A DNA stretch of 22,525 nt from an uncultured Burkholderiales bacterium (GTDB lineage: Bacteria; Pseudomonadota; Gammaproteobacteria; Burkholderiales; Burkholderiaceae_C), in NCBI GenBank assembly GCA_903926695.1, contig CAIYKK010000132.1:1-22525 (forward strand), written 5' to 3'. A program made the position numbers and the translations under genes. Under the pieces are notes generated by a model. It was not told the DNA's origin. It made no database searches and saw only the letters and a list, made by a program, of their open reading frames with translations. Each line of letters starts with the position of its first letter. Positions within the stretch are counted from its first letter, which is position 1. This document shows, piece after piece, positions 7,991 to 13,892 of this stretch.

Positions 7991-7999
7991 AGTATAGCA
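7991..7999 (-). promoter_or_regulatory. Extended -10 promoter for metX-metW
   Basis: The minus strand reads TTGCTATACT, an extended -10 (TGnTATAAT-like). No good -35 hexamer is visible 16-18 bases upstream. The predicted start, near 7984, coincides with the start of the candidate riboswitch. Confidence 0.45.
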
Positions 8000-8068
8000 A
8001 TCAGGCGCATCGCCGGAGCCGCCGGGTTGGGCGGCACCGGGAGCGGTGGGTTTTTCCTGAAATGCGCC

Positions 8069-8632
8069 TCAAACGGGCAGCAGCAGCGCCCACAGACCCA
8101 GCGCGGCAAAAATCAGCGCCGAGACGATATGCACCACCCGCAGCGGCACCAGCCGCGTGACGCGCTCGCCCAGCCAGACCACGGGCGCGTTGGCCAGCAT
8201 CATGCCCAGCGTCGTGCCCGCGACCACCCAGAAATAAGCGTTGTACTGCGCGACCAGCATCACGGTGGCAATTTGCGTCTTGTCGCCCATTTCGGCCAGA
8301 AAAAACGCCACGACGGTTGTGCCGAACACGCCCAGGCGCGGCGCGCCTGCGTCTTCCTCGTCATCGAGCTTGTCGGGAATCAGCATCCACGCCGCCATCG
8401 CAATGAACGACACGCCCAGAATCCAGCGCAACGCCTGCGGGCCGATCAGCGTCGTGACCCACGCGCCGAGTCCGCCAGCGAGCGCATGGTTGGCAATCGT
8501 GGCGACAAAAATGCCGAAAACAATCGGCCAAGGCTTGCGAAACCGCGCGGCGAGCACGAGTGCGAGAAGCTGCGTCTTGTCGCCCATTTCGGCGAGGGCG
8601 ACGATGCCAGTAGAGATGAGGAAAGCTTCCAT
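8069..8632 (-). CDS. UPF0016/GDT1-family membrane protein, likely Mn2+ exporter
   Basis: A 187-residue inner-membrane protein of the UPF0016/GDT1 (TMEM165) family. It has the diagnostic repeated motif ALAEMGDKTQLL near the N-terminus and FFLAEMGDKTQIA in the second half, each leading into hydrophobic helices, with an acidic loop DKLDDEEDAG between the halves. Bacterial members export manganese. The frame is open up to an ATG at 8668, but the ATG at 8632 (MEAFLISTGIVALAEMGDKT) is the conserved family start and is preferred; a GGAG lies about 12 bases upstream. A yybP-ykoY riboswitch precedes it, which fits manganese efflux. After the stop there is only a GC-rich hairpin without a T-run. Confidence 0.9.
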   Translation of the reverse strand: MEAFLISTGIVALAEMGDKTQLLALVLAARFRKPWPIVFGIFVATIANHALAGGLGAWVTTLIGPQALRWILGVSFIAMAAWMLIPDKLDDEEDAGAPRLGVFGTTVVAFFLAEMGDKTQIATVMLVAQYNAYFWVVAGTTLGMMLANAPVVWLGERVTRLVPLRVVHIVSALIFAALGLWALLLPV

Positions 8633-8714
8633 GAATAAAAACAGCTCCGGCCGGAATGAAAAACCCATGACTGCGCGGCATCCCCGGCCTGAAGCTTGGG
8701 TTCAGTGTTGGAGG

Positions 8715-8855
8715 CTGCGCAGTCAAAGGTCTCGCCAGGTCTGGACTGTTTGCGCCATGTCGGCCCCGTTGCAGGGCCGGACAAGTCTGTTGACGCAAAC
8801 CCCTCTGAATCCTTCTTGCGAAGGAACAAGGGCGGCTACTCCCCAATGACAGCCG
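8715..8855 (-). promoter_or_regulatory. yybP-ykoY (Mn2+-sensing) riboswitch
   Basis: On the minus strand TTGGGGAGTAGCC (around 8848-8834) and GGCGAGACCTTTG (8736-8724) are the two conserved blocks of the yybP-ykoY aptamer in the right order, separated by a variable arm. The element lies directly upstream of the UPF0016 exporter, one of the classical partners of this riboswitch, which binds Mn2+ and turns on exporter expression. The expression platform (transcription or translation) is not clear; no T-run is visible before the ATG, so translational control is more likely. Confidence 0.88.
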
Positions 8856-8935
8856 GGATTATAGCGAGGCGCTTTTTGGCACAAATGCCGTGTAATGGTG
8901 CGCTTTTCAGCGCATTGCACCTTTATGGGATGATT

Positions 8936-8950
8936 TGGCGCAGTTCTTGC
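8936..8950 (+). promoter_or_regulatory. Sigma-54-type promoter for the ammonium transporter
   Basis: TGGCGCAGTTCTTGC matches the -24/-12 form TGGC-N7-TTGC with the required spacing. It ends about 75 bases before the amt ATG. Sigma-54 control by NtrC is the usual arrangement for amt genes under nitrogen limitation. A partial NtrC-like half-site TGCAC at 8916-8920 is weak. Confidence 0.6.
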
Positions 8951-8956
8951 TTAAAT

Positions 8957-8994
8957 TTGGTGCGTTTCCTGGAATTTCATCTAAAACGCACCAA
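8957..8994 (+). repeat. Inverted repeat at the amt transcription start
   Basis: TTGGTGCGTTT (8957-8967) and AAACGCACCAA (8984-8994) form a perfect 11-base inverted repeat with a 16-base spacer, covering the start expected from the sigma-54 promoter. It could be an operator or a 5' mRNA hairpin. A further TGGTGCG lies at 8896-8902. Confidence 0.6.
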
Positions 8995-9024
8995 CACAAT
9001 ACATTTCATTCAAAAGAGAGAGTT

Positions 9025-10227
9025 ATGGACGCACTAAAACAGGGCTCGGATGCCTTGTTCATCCTGTTGGGCGGCATCATGGTGCTTGCCATGCATGCCG
9101 GTTTTGCTTTTCTGGAGCTGGGCACGGTTCGCAAAAAGAACCAGGTCAACGCGCTGGTGAAAATTCTGGTGGATTTTTCCATCTCGACCGTGGTCTATTT
9201 TGTGGTCGGCTACGGCGTGGCTTACGGTACGCATTTTTTTGTCGGGGCCGAGCAGCTGGCCGCGAAAAACGGCTATGAACTGGTCAAATTCTTCTTTTTG
9301 CTGACCTTTGCGGCGGCGATTCCGGCCATCATTTCGGGCGGTATTGCCGAGCGGGCGCGGTTTTATCCACAGCTCATTGCCACCGCCGTGATCGTCGGTT
9401 TTGTCTATCCGTTTTTTGAGGGCATCGCGTGGAACCAGCATTTTGGCGTGCAGGCCTGGCTCAAGGAGCTGACCGGCGCGGAGTTTCACGACTTTGCAGG
9501 CTCCATCGTGGTGCATGCACTGGGCGGCTGGCTGGCGCTGCCCGCCGTGATTCTGCTGGGCGCGCGCAGCAACCGCTACCGCAAGGACGGCGCGATGTCG
9601 GCTCATCCGCCGTCGAACATTCCGTTTCTGGCGCTGGGCGCGTGGATTTTGATCGTCGGCTGGTTCGGCTTTAACGTGATGAGCGCGCAGACGCTGGACA
9701 AAATTTCGGGCCTGGTCGCCGTGAACTCGCTGATGGCGATGGTGGGCGGCACGCTGGTGGCGCTGGTGCTGGGCGAAAACGACCCCGGTTTTGTGCATAA
9801 CGGCCCGCTGGCTGGCTTGGTGGCCGTGTGCGCGGGTTCGGACGTGATGCATCCGCTGGGCGCGCTGGTGGTCGGTGCCATTGCGGGCGCGGTGTTTGTA
9901 CTGATGTTCACCTGGACGCAGAACAAATGGAAAATCGACGACGTGCTGGGCGTGTGGCCGCTGCACGGGTTGTGCGGCACCTGGGGCGGCATCGCTGCAG
10001 GCATTTTCGGCAGTAAAGCCTTGGGTGGCATCGGCGGCGTGAGCCTGAGCGCGCAGCTGATCGGCAGCGCAATGGGCGTGAGCTGGGCGCTCGTGATGGG
10101 CTTTGCGGTGTACGGCACGCTCAAGGCGACGCTGGGCCTGCGCCTGAGCCAGGAAGAAGAGTATGAAGGCGCGGATTTGTCGATTCACCGTATCGGCGCC
10201 ACGCCCGACCGGGAAGTGAACTGGTAA
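9025..10227 (+). CDS. amtB: Ammonium transporter, Amt/Rh family
   Basis: A 400-residue inner-membrane ammonium channel/transporter. The twin pore histidines are H164 in DFAGSIVVHALGG and H314 in VWPLHGLCGTWGG. D157 corresponds to the conserved substrate-site aspartate. The signature HNGPLAGLVAVCAGSDVMHP is at 258-277. The N-terminus lacks the long signal peptide of E. coli AmtB and starts directly before the first helix. The frame is open further upstream to 8935, but the ATG at 9025 has AGAGAGAG just before it, gives the family N-terminus, and lies downstream of the sigma-54 promoter. No PII gene (glnK/glnB) is adjacent, although in many bacteria one is co-transcribed. The short acidic cytoplasmic tail ends in REVNW. 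Confidence 0.95.
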   Translation: MDALKQGSDALFILLGGIMVLAMHAGFAFLELGTVRKKNQVNALVKILVDFSISTVVYFVVGYGVAYGTHFFVGAEQLAAKNGYELVKFFFLLTFAAAIPAIISGGIAERARFYPQLIATAVIVGFVYPFFEGIAWNQHFGVQAWLKELTGAEFHDFAGSIVVHALGGWLALPAVILLGARSNRYRKDGAMSAHPPSNIPFLALGAWILIVGWFGFNVMSAQTLDKISGLVAVNSLMAMVGGTLVALVLGENDPGFVHNGPLAGLVAVCAGSDVMHPLGALVVGAIAGAVFVLMFTWTQNKWKIDDVLGVWPLHGLCGTWGGIAAGIFGSKALGGIGGVSLSAQLIGSAMGVSWALVMGFAVYGTLKATLGLRLSQEEEYEGADLSIHRIGATPDREVNW

Positions 10228-10403
10228 AAATCCGGTCGCAGGAAAACAAAAATCCGCTTTAGTATGAAATTTTTGTAACTTTTATAGTGATGTTTTGACA
10301 GAATAGGGCGTCGCAAGGACGCCCTGCCGCCTTTGCCCCTCCTTAAAACACCTGCGCATGGCGGGCCGCAAGCCCCGAATCCGGCCTCAATGCGGGAAGA
10401 TCC

Positions 10404-10431
10404 AAGCTGGATCAGCGCCAGCTTTTTATTT
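10404..10431 (+). terminator. Intrinsic terminator downstream of amt
   Basis: AAGCTGG/CCAGCTT (7-base stem, loop ATCAGCG) is followed by TTTATTT on the plus strand, about 180 bases after the amt stop codon. It could end the amt transcript or a small RNA. Confidence 0.6.
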
Positions 10432-10509
10432 AGACAATGGCTGCAACTGTTGTCAACAACATTCAATTTACTGCTTTTAAACCAAAAAACTGCTTTTTCA
10501 TTCTAAAAA

Positions 10510-10523
10510 AGCCGCATCCGGCT
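10510..10523 (-). terminator. Weak minus-strand terminator-like hairpin
   Basis: On the minus strand AGCCG-GATG-CGGCT is followed by a T-run (TTTTTTAG). No minus-strand gene is known to end here, so it may be fortuitous or serve an unseen antisense RNA. Confidence 0.3.
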
Positions 10524-10690
10524 CTTAGCGTATGAAGTCTGGCCGGTGCGTCCCGGCTTCCGATCCGCCCCGTTCACCGGCACGCAAGCCTGTGAAAAAA
10601 GGCCGTAGCCTGCAGCGCTGGCTTTTAAGCAGGGCCGCAGCTTGTTTTTGAGGCACCACAGAAGTGGGCAATGCCAGAAAAACGCCCACT

Positions 10691-10719
10691 TTGCGTTTTG
10701 AATAACTGGAGCATAATAT
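10691..10719 (+). promoter_or_regulatory. Sigma-70-type promoter for the RNA-binding protein gene
   Basis: TTGCGT (10691-10696), a 17-base spacer and TAATAT (10714-10719). This predicts a 5' leader of about 125 bases. An 8-base inverted repeat (10662-10691) abuts the -35. Confidence 0.6.
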
Positions 10720-10722
10720 GCC

Positions 10723-10746
10723 TGTGCGAATCCAAAAATTCGCGCA
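10723..10746 (+). promoter_or_regulatory. Hairpin at the 5' end of the RNA-binding protein mRNA
   Basis: TGTGCGAAT-CCAAAA-ATTCGCGCA forms a 9-base stem (one G-T pair) at about the first transcribed bases. Long structured leaders are common in cold-inducible mRNAs. A stabilising or temperature-sensing role is inference. Confidence 0.45.
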
Positions 10747-10851
10747 TGTTAGGTGATCGGTCAGTTTCGCGCGCTACAGCGGTACGTTGAAGATTTGTTG
10801 TGCTTTCGGGACCCCATCGCTTTTATTTTTGTGTTTTAGAGGAGTCCCTTC

Positions 10852-11310
10852 ATGGGCAACAAACTTTACGTCGGCAACCTGCCTTACTCGGTGCGTGACG
10901 AAGACCTGCAACAATCTTTTGGCCAATTCGGCGCTGTCACCAGCGCTAAAGTCATGATGGAGCGCGACACCGGCCGCTCTAAAGGCTTTGGCTTTGTGGA
11001 AATGGGCAGCGATGCAGAAGCACAAGCCGCTATCAACGGCATGAACGGCCAGCCTCTGGGCGGCCGTAGCGTTGTGGTCAATGAAGCACGTCCGATGGAG
11101 GCTCGTCCTCCACGTACCGGCGGCTTCGGCGGCGGTGGTGGCGGCTACGGCGGCGGTGCTGGCGGTGGTGGCGGCGGCTACGGTGGTGGCGGCGGCGGCG
11201 GCGGTCGTTCCGGCGGCAGCGAAGGCGGTTTCCGTAGCCCGTACGGCGGCGGCGGCGCTGGCGGCGGACGCTCCGGTGGCGGCGGCGGCGGTGGACGCGG
11301 CGGCTACTAA
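10852..11310 (+). CDS. RRM-type RNA-binding protein with glycine-rich tail
   Basis: A 152-residue single-RRM protein. The RRM takes residues 1-80, with RNP2 KLYVGNLPY at residues 4-12 and RNP1 KGFGFVEM near 44-51, so it should bind single-stranded RNA. The remaining residues are almost only glycine, with scattered tyrosine, arginine and serine (YGGG and GGRSGG units), resembling eukaryotic and cyanobacterial glycine-rich RNA-binding proteins, which are often cold-induced. The start is supported by GAGGAG about eight bases before the ATG. The gene stands alone between its own promoter and a strong terminator. The glycine-rich part is encoded by repetitive GGC/GGT DNA that is open to slippage, so its length may vary between strains. 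The RNA targets cannot be inferred. Confidence 0.93.
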   Translation: MGNKLYVGNLPYSVRDEDLQQSFGQFGAVTSAKVMMERDTGRSKGFGFVEMGSDAEAQAAINGMNGQPLGGRSVVVNEARPMEARPPRTGGFGGGGGGYGGGAGGGGGGYGGGGGGGGRSGGSEGGFRSPYGGGGAGGGRSGGGGGGGRGGY

Positions 11311-11325
11311 GCCCTGCTTTTACCC

Positions 11326-11375
11326 TGCAGGCTCGCTGCCTGCACCAACAGTCTCTTCAGTTTCTGACTGAAGAG
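11326..11375 (+). repeat. Two hairpins in the 3' region of the RNA-binding protein gene
   Basis: TGCAGGC-TCGCT-GCCTGCA (11326-11344) and CTCTTCAGT-TTCTG-ACTGAAGAG (11353-11375) are perfect stems of 7 and 9 bases placed between the stop codon and the terminator. They may protect the mRNA 3' end or serve as binding sites for the protein itself; both are inference. Confidence 0.6.
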
Positions 11376-11380
11376 CAACT

Positions 11381-11416
11381 AAAAAGGCTTCAAAACCCCG
11401 GTTTTGAAGCCTTTTT
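11381..11416. terminator. Strong bidirectional terminator between the RNA-binding protein gene and lptC
   Basis: A perfect 16-base inverted repeat with loop CCCG, having an A-run on the left and a T-run on the right, so it works on both strands. It ends the plus-strand RNA-binding protein transcript and lies about 64 bases after the minus-strand lptC stop. Confidence 0.92.
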
Positions 11417-11479
11417 GCATTTCTACGCCCAACTTCACACCCACGAGGCCATCACCCCGATATCTACCAACATCCTCAA

Positions 11480-12211
11480 TCAGCGGCCAGGCAAAGGCGC
11501 GCTGGCAGGCAGCCTGGAGCGGGGCGCGGCTTGGCTGACCAGTTTTGGCATCAAAACGCCCTGCACGCGCCCGCTCAGAACTGCCACCTGCTCAAGGTTG
11601 CTGTACGAAAAAGTATTGCCAGTGAACTGGTCTGCGCCCCGGATCAAGACCACGGGCAGGTGAGACTGGAGCCGCTCCTCATTCAGAAAGACCTGCAGGA
11701 ATTCGCCACGGAATTCGAGATGCGGCGTGTCTTGGCCGGACGGATTGCGGCTGGCCTCGCGCACCACCCGCGCATTGCCGGTGAGCTGGACCTGCGAGCC
11801 GTCGCTGTTGGCATAGGCCCGGTTGGCTGTCGCCGTGGTCAGAAGGCCTTGGGGCGTGATACTGCGGATACGCACCCGGTCAATTTCCAGAATGTCGGTG
11901 TCGCTGAAATGCCGCGCCTCGGTGCCGTAAATCTCGCTTTTGAGCTTGCCAGCCGCGTCAAACGATTTGACGGTGAAATCGTGCATGAAGTAGTCCACCT
12001 CATGGCTGACTGGCTTGGCCGCTTCCAGCGTGCTCAAACCGGGTGTGGTACGCACCAGCCAGTAGGTGCCCAGTGCCAAGGCGCCCATCAGCAGCAGCGG
12101 CATGTACATGGCCATGCGGTCCCACAGGCGCAGGCCCGTCCGCCACCCGGCCTTGAGCCGCTGGAGCGCTGTCTCGCGGCCTTGGTCAGGCACCAGTTGG
12201 CTACCGCTCAC
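11480..12211 (-). CDS. lptC: LPS export system periplasmic-facing protein LptC
   Basis: LptC is the bitopic inner-membrane member of the Lpt bridge; it takes lipopolysaccharide from LptB2FG and hands it to LptA. The single membrane anchor is YMPLLLMGALALGTYWLV near residues 36-53, followed by a periplasmic beta-jellyroll region that contains DYFMHDFTVKSFDAAGKLKS and later LTGNARVVRE. The preferred start is GTG at 12211, which overlaps the kdsC stop as GTGA and gives 243 residues. The frame is open farther upstream inside kdsC, but that extension is an overlap artefact. The C-terminal tail after VLMPKL is low-complexity. In relatives lptA, lptB and often rpoN follow; here lptC is last before a strong terminator, so its Lpt partners must be encoded elsewhere. 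Confidence 0.88.
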   Translation of the reverse strand: MSGSQLVPDQGRETALQRLKAGWRTGLRLWDRMAMYMPLLLMGALALGTYWLVRTTPGLSTLEAAKPVSHEVDYFMHDFTVKSFDAAGKLKSEIYGTEARHFSDTDILEIDRVRIRSITPQGLLTTATANRAYANSDGSQVQLTGNARVVREASRNPSGQDTPHLEFRGEFLQVFLNEERLQSHLPVVLIRGADQFTGNTFSYSNLEQVAVLSGRVQGVLMPKLVSQAAPRSRLPASAPLPGR

Positions 12212-12837
12212 CGGGTGTACCCGGCCAGCAGAGTAGCATAACGTCCGCTGGCGATCAGCAGCAGGTCGCACCATTCGCGGGCGGCGCCGTGGCCGCCGCT
12301 GGCCTGGGTGACATACGCGGCGCGTGCCCGGACTTCCGGGTGCGCGTTGGCGGGCGCGCAGCTTAAGGCGGCGCAGGTCATCATCGGCAGGTCCGGCCAG
12401 TCGTCGCCCATCGCGGCGGCGGCGCTCCAGTCCAGGCCCAGCGTTTGCAGAATCTGTTCAGCGGCGGGGCGCTTGTCTTCGGTGCCAAACTGCGCGTGGA
12501 CGATGCCCAGCGCCTGCAGCCGGGCGCGCAGCACGGCGCTGTCGCGGCCGGTGATGACGGCGGGGGTGATGCCCGCTTGCTGCAGCAGTTTCAGGCCGTG
12601 ACCGTCCAGGGTGTTAAAACGCTTGATGGTCTCGCCCGCCGAGCGCACACCGCCCTGCGTCAGCGCCCGCTCGTGGCCGTCGGGGTATTCGGGGTATTCG
12701 GAAAAATACAGCCCGCCATCGGTCAGCACGCCGTCCACATCGAAAAATGCCACTTTCACGCCTTGGGCGCGCAGCAGCAGCTCGGGCGCAAAGTTCAGCG
12801 CAGGCCCGCTGGCCGGGGAGGATAAAACAGCTGGCAT
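12208..12837 (-). CDS. kdsC: 3-deoxy-D-manno-octulosonate 8-phosphate phosphatase KdsC
   Basis: A HAD-superfamily phosphatase (C0 type) that removes phosphate from Kdo-8-phosphate to give Kdo for LPS inner core. Motif I is FFDVDGVLTDG with nucleophile D33 and acid/base D35. Motif II is TGRDS at 96-100, K122 follows, and motif IV is MGDDWPDL with D145/D146. The protein is 209 residues, longer than usual. An N-terminal extension of about 25 residues precedes the HAD core, and the flap after LYFSE carries an insertion of roughly 20 residues that includes EYPEYP, encoded by a 9-base tandem duplication. It starts one base after the kdsD stop and overlaps lptC by 4 bases, so the three form one operon. 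Confidence 0.93.
   Translation of the reverse strand: MPAVLSSPASGPALNFAPELLLRAQGVKVAFFDVDGVLTDGGLYFSEYPEYPDGHERALTQGGVRSAGETIKRFNTLDGHGLKLLQQAGITPAVITGRDSAVLRARLQALGIVHAQFGTEDKRPAAEQILQTLGLDWSAAAAMGDDWPDLPMMTCAALSCAPANAHPEVRARAAYVTQASGGHGAAREWCDLLLIASGRYATLLAGYTR
12682..12699. repeat. 9-base tandem duplication inside kdsC
   Basis: GGGGTATTC is present twice head to tail. On the coding strand this doubles the codons for EYP, giving EYPEYP in the flap insertion of KdsC. Confidence 0.85.
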
Positions 12838-12838
12838 A

Positions 12839-13831
12839 TCAGATCACCTTGGCGCGCATCAAATCGTTGGTGTTCAGCGCACCGCACAGTCGGCCATCGG
12901 CATCAACCACCAGCACACTGTTGATGCAGTGGCGCTCCATCAGTTCAACCGCGTCCACCGCGAGGGAATCGGTATGCACGGTTTGCGGATGGGCGTGCAT
13001 CACTTCATCGGCAGTCAAGCTGCGCAGATCGACGCCTTTTTCAACCAGGCGGCGCAGGTCGCCATCGGTGAAAATGCCCAGCACCCGCCCGTCCTCGTCC
13101 ACCACGGCGGAAGCGCCCAGACCCTTGACGCTCATCTCGCGCATGAGTTCGGTGAACGAGGTGCCGCGCTGCACCTGCGGCACCTGCGCGCCGCTGCGCA
13201 TCACGTCGCTCACATGGGTGAGCAGCTTGCGCCCCAGCGCGCCGCCGGGGTGGGAGCGGGCAAAGTCTTCCTCGCGAAAGCCGCGTGCGTCCAGCAGCGC
13301 CACAGCCAGCGCGTCGCCGAGCGCGAGCTGCGCGGTCGTGCTCGCCGTGGGCGCCAGGTTGAGCGGACAGGCTTCCTGAGCCACACTGCTGTCCAGAACG
13401 ACCTGCGCCTGCCGCGCCAGCGTCGATTGCAGCCCGCCGGTGATGGCGATCAGCGCCACGCCCAGACGGCTGAGCACCGGCAAAATAACCACAACTTCTT
13501 CGCTTTCGCCGCTATTGGAAATGGCCAGCACCACGTCGCTGGACTGGATCATGCCCAGATCGCCATGACTGGCCTCGGCCGGATGCACAAACAGCGCCGG
13601 GGTGCCGGTGGAGGCCAGCGTGGCGGCAATCTTGCGCCCGATGTGGCCGCTTTTACCCATGCCCATGACCACCACGCGGCCACGGCAGGCGGCCATGAGC
13701 GCCACCGCCTGGACAAACTCGTCGCCGACACGCTCGGCCAGACGCCTGACGGCGGCCGCTTCAATTTCGAAGGTTTTTCGGGCAAGACTCAGGGCCTGTG
13801 CGGCATTCAAACTGGCGGCGTCAAATTTCAT
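12839..13831 (-). CDS. kdsD: D-arabinose 5-phosphate isomerase KdsD
   Basis: Converts ribulose 5-phosphate to arabinose 5-phosphate, the precursor of Kdo. The 330-residue length matches the E. coli enzyme. The N-terminal SIS sugar-isomerase domain shows VVVMGMGKSGHIGRK, the loop ISNSGESEEV, and SHPGGALGRKLL at its end. Two CBS domains follow (from about residue 205), with VDEDGRVLGIFTDGDLRR and VDADGRLCGALNTNDLMR. It begins the kdsD-kdsC-lptC operon and shares a 61-base intergenic region with the divergent antiporter gene. A TAGAAT -10-like hexamer precedes its ATG, but no clear -35 is visible. Confidence 0.96.
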   Translation of the reverse strand: MKFDAASLNAAQALSLARKTFEIEAAAVRRLAERVGDEFVQAVALMAACRGRVVVMGMGKSGHIGRKIAATLASTGTPALFVHPAEASHGDLGMIQSSDVVLAISNSGESEEVVVILPVLSRLGVALIAITGGLQSTLARQAQVVLDSSVAQEACPLNLAPTASTTAQLALGDALAVALLDARGFREEDFARSHPGGALGRKLLTHVSDVMRSGAQVPQVQRGTSFTELMREMSVKGLGASAVVDEDGRVLGIFTDGDLRRLVEKGVDLRSLTADEVMHAHPQTVHTDSLAVDAVELMERHCINSVLVVDADGRLCGALNTNDLMRAKVI

Positions 13832-13892
13832 AGGCGCATTCTATCGAGGCACGCGACAGCGGGCGCAAAGCCATCCGCTAACATCACCCCCT

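Larger units (their letters stand above)
10228..10690. other. Long non-coding stretch between amt and the RNA-binding protein gene
   Basis: No convincing gene in about 460 bases; codon-like periodicity is not evident. It holds a perfect 8-base hairpin AGGGCGTC/GACGCCCT (10305-10325) with no T-run, a plus-strand terminator (10404-10431), a short hairpin AGCCG/CGGCT (10510-10523) followed by a T-run only on the minus strand, and an inverted repeat AAGTGGGC/GCCCACTT (10662-10691) that touches the -35 of the next promoter. A small RNA ending at one of the terminators is possible but not shown. Confidence 0.5.

Noticed and set aside
8897..8921. Full NtrC binding site from GGTGC and GCACC half-sites
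   Set aside because: The half-sites face the wrong way and are too far apart for the NtrC consensus; only a weak single half-site remains.
8935..9024. Upstream start for the ammonium transporter
   Set aside because: It would lie inside or before the sigma-54 promoter and add a non-family N-terminus.
9034..10188. 384-codon minus-strand open frame
   Set aside because: Antisense shadow of the ammonium transporter gene.
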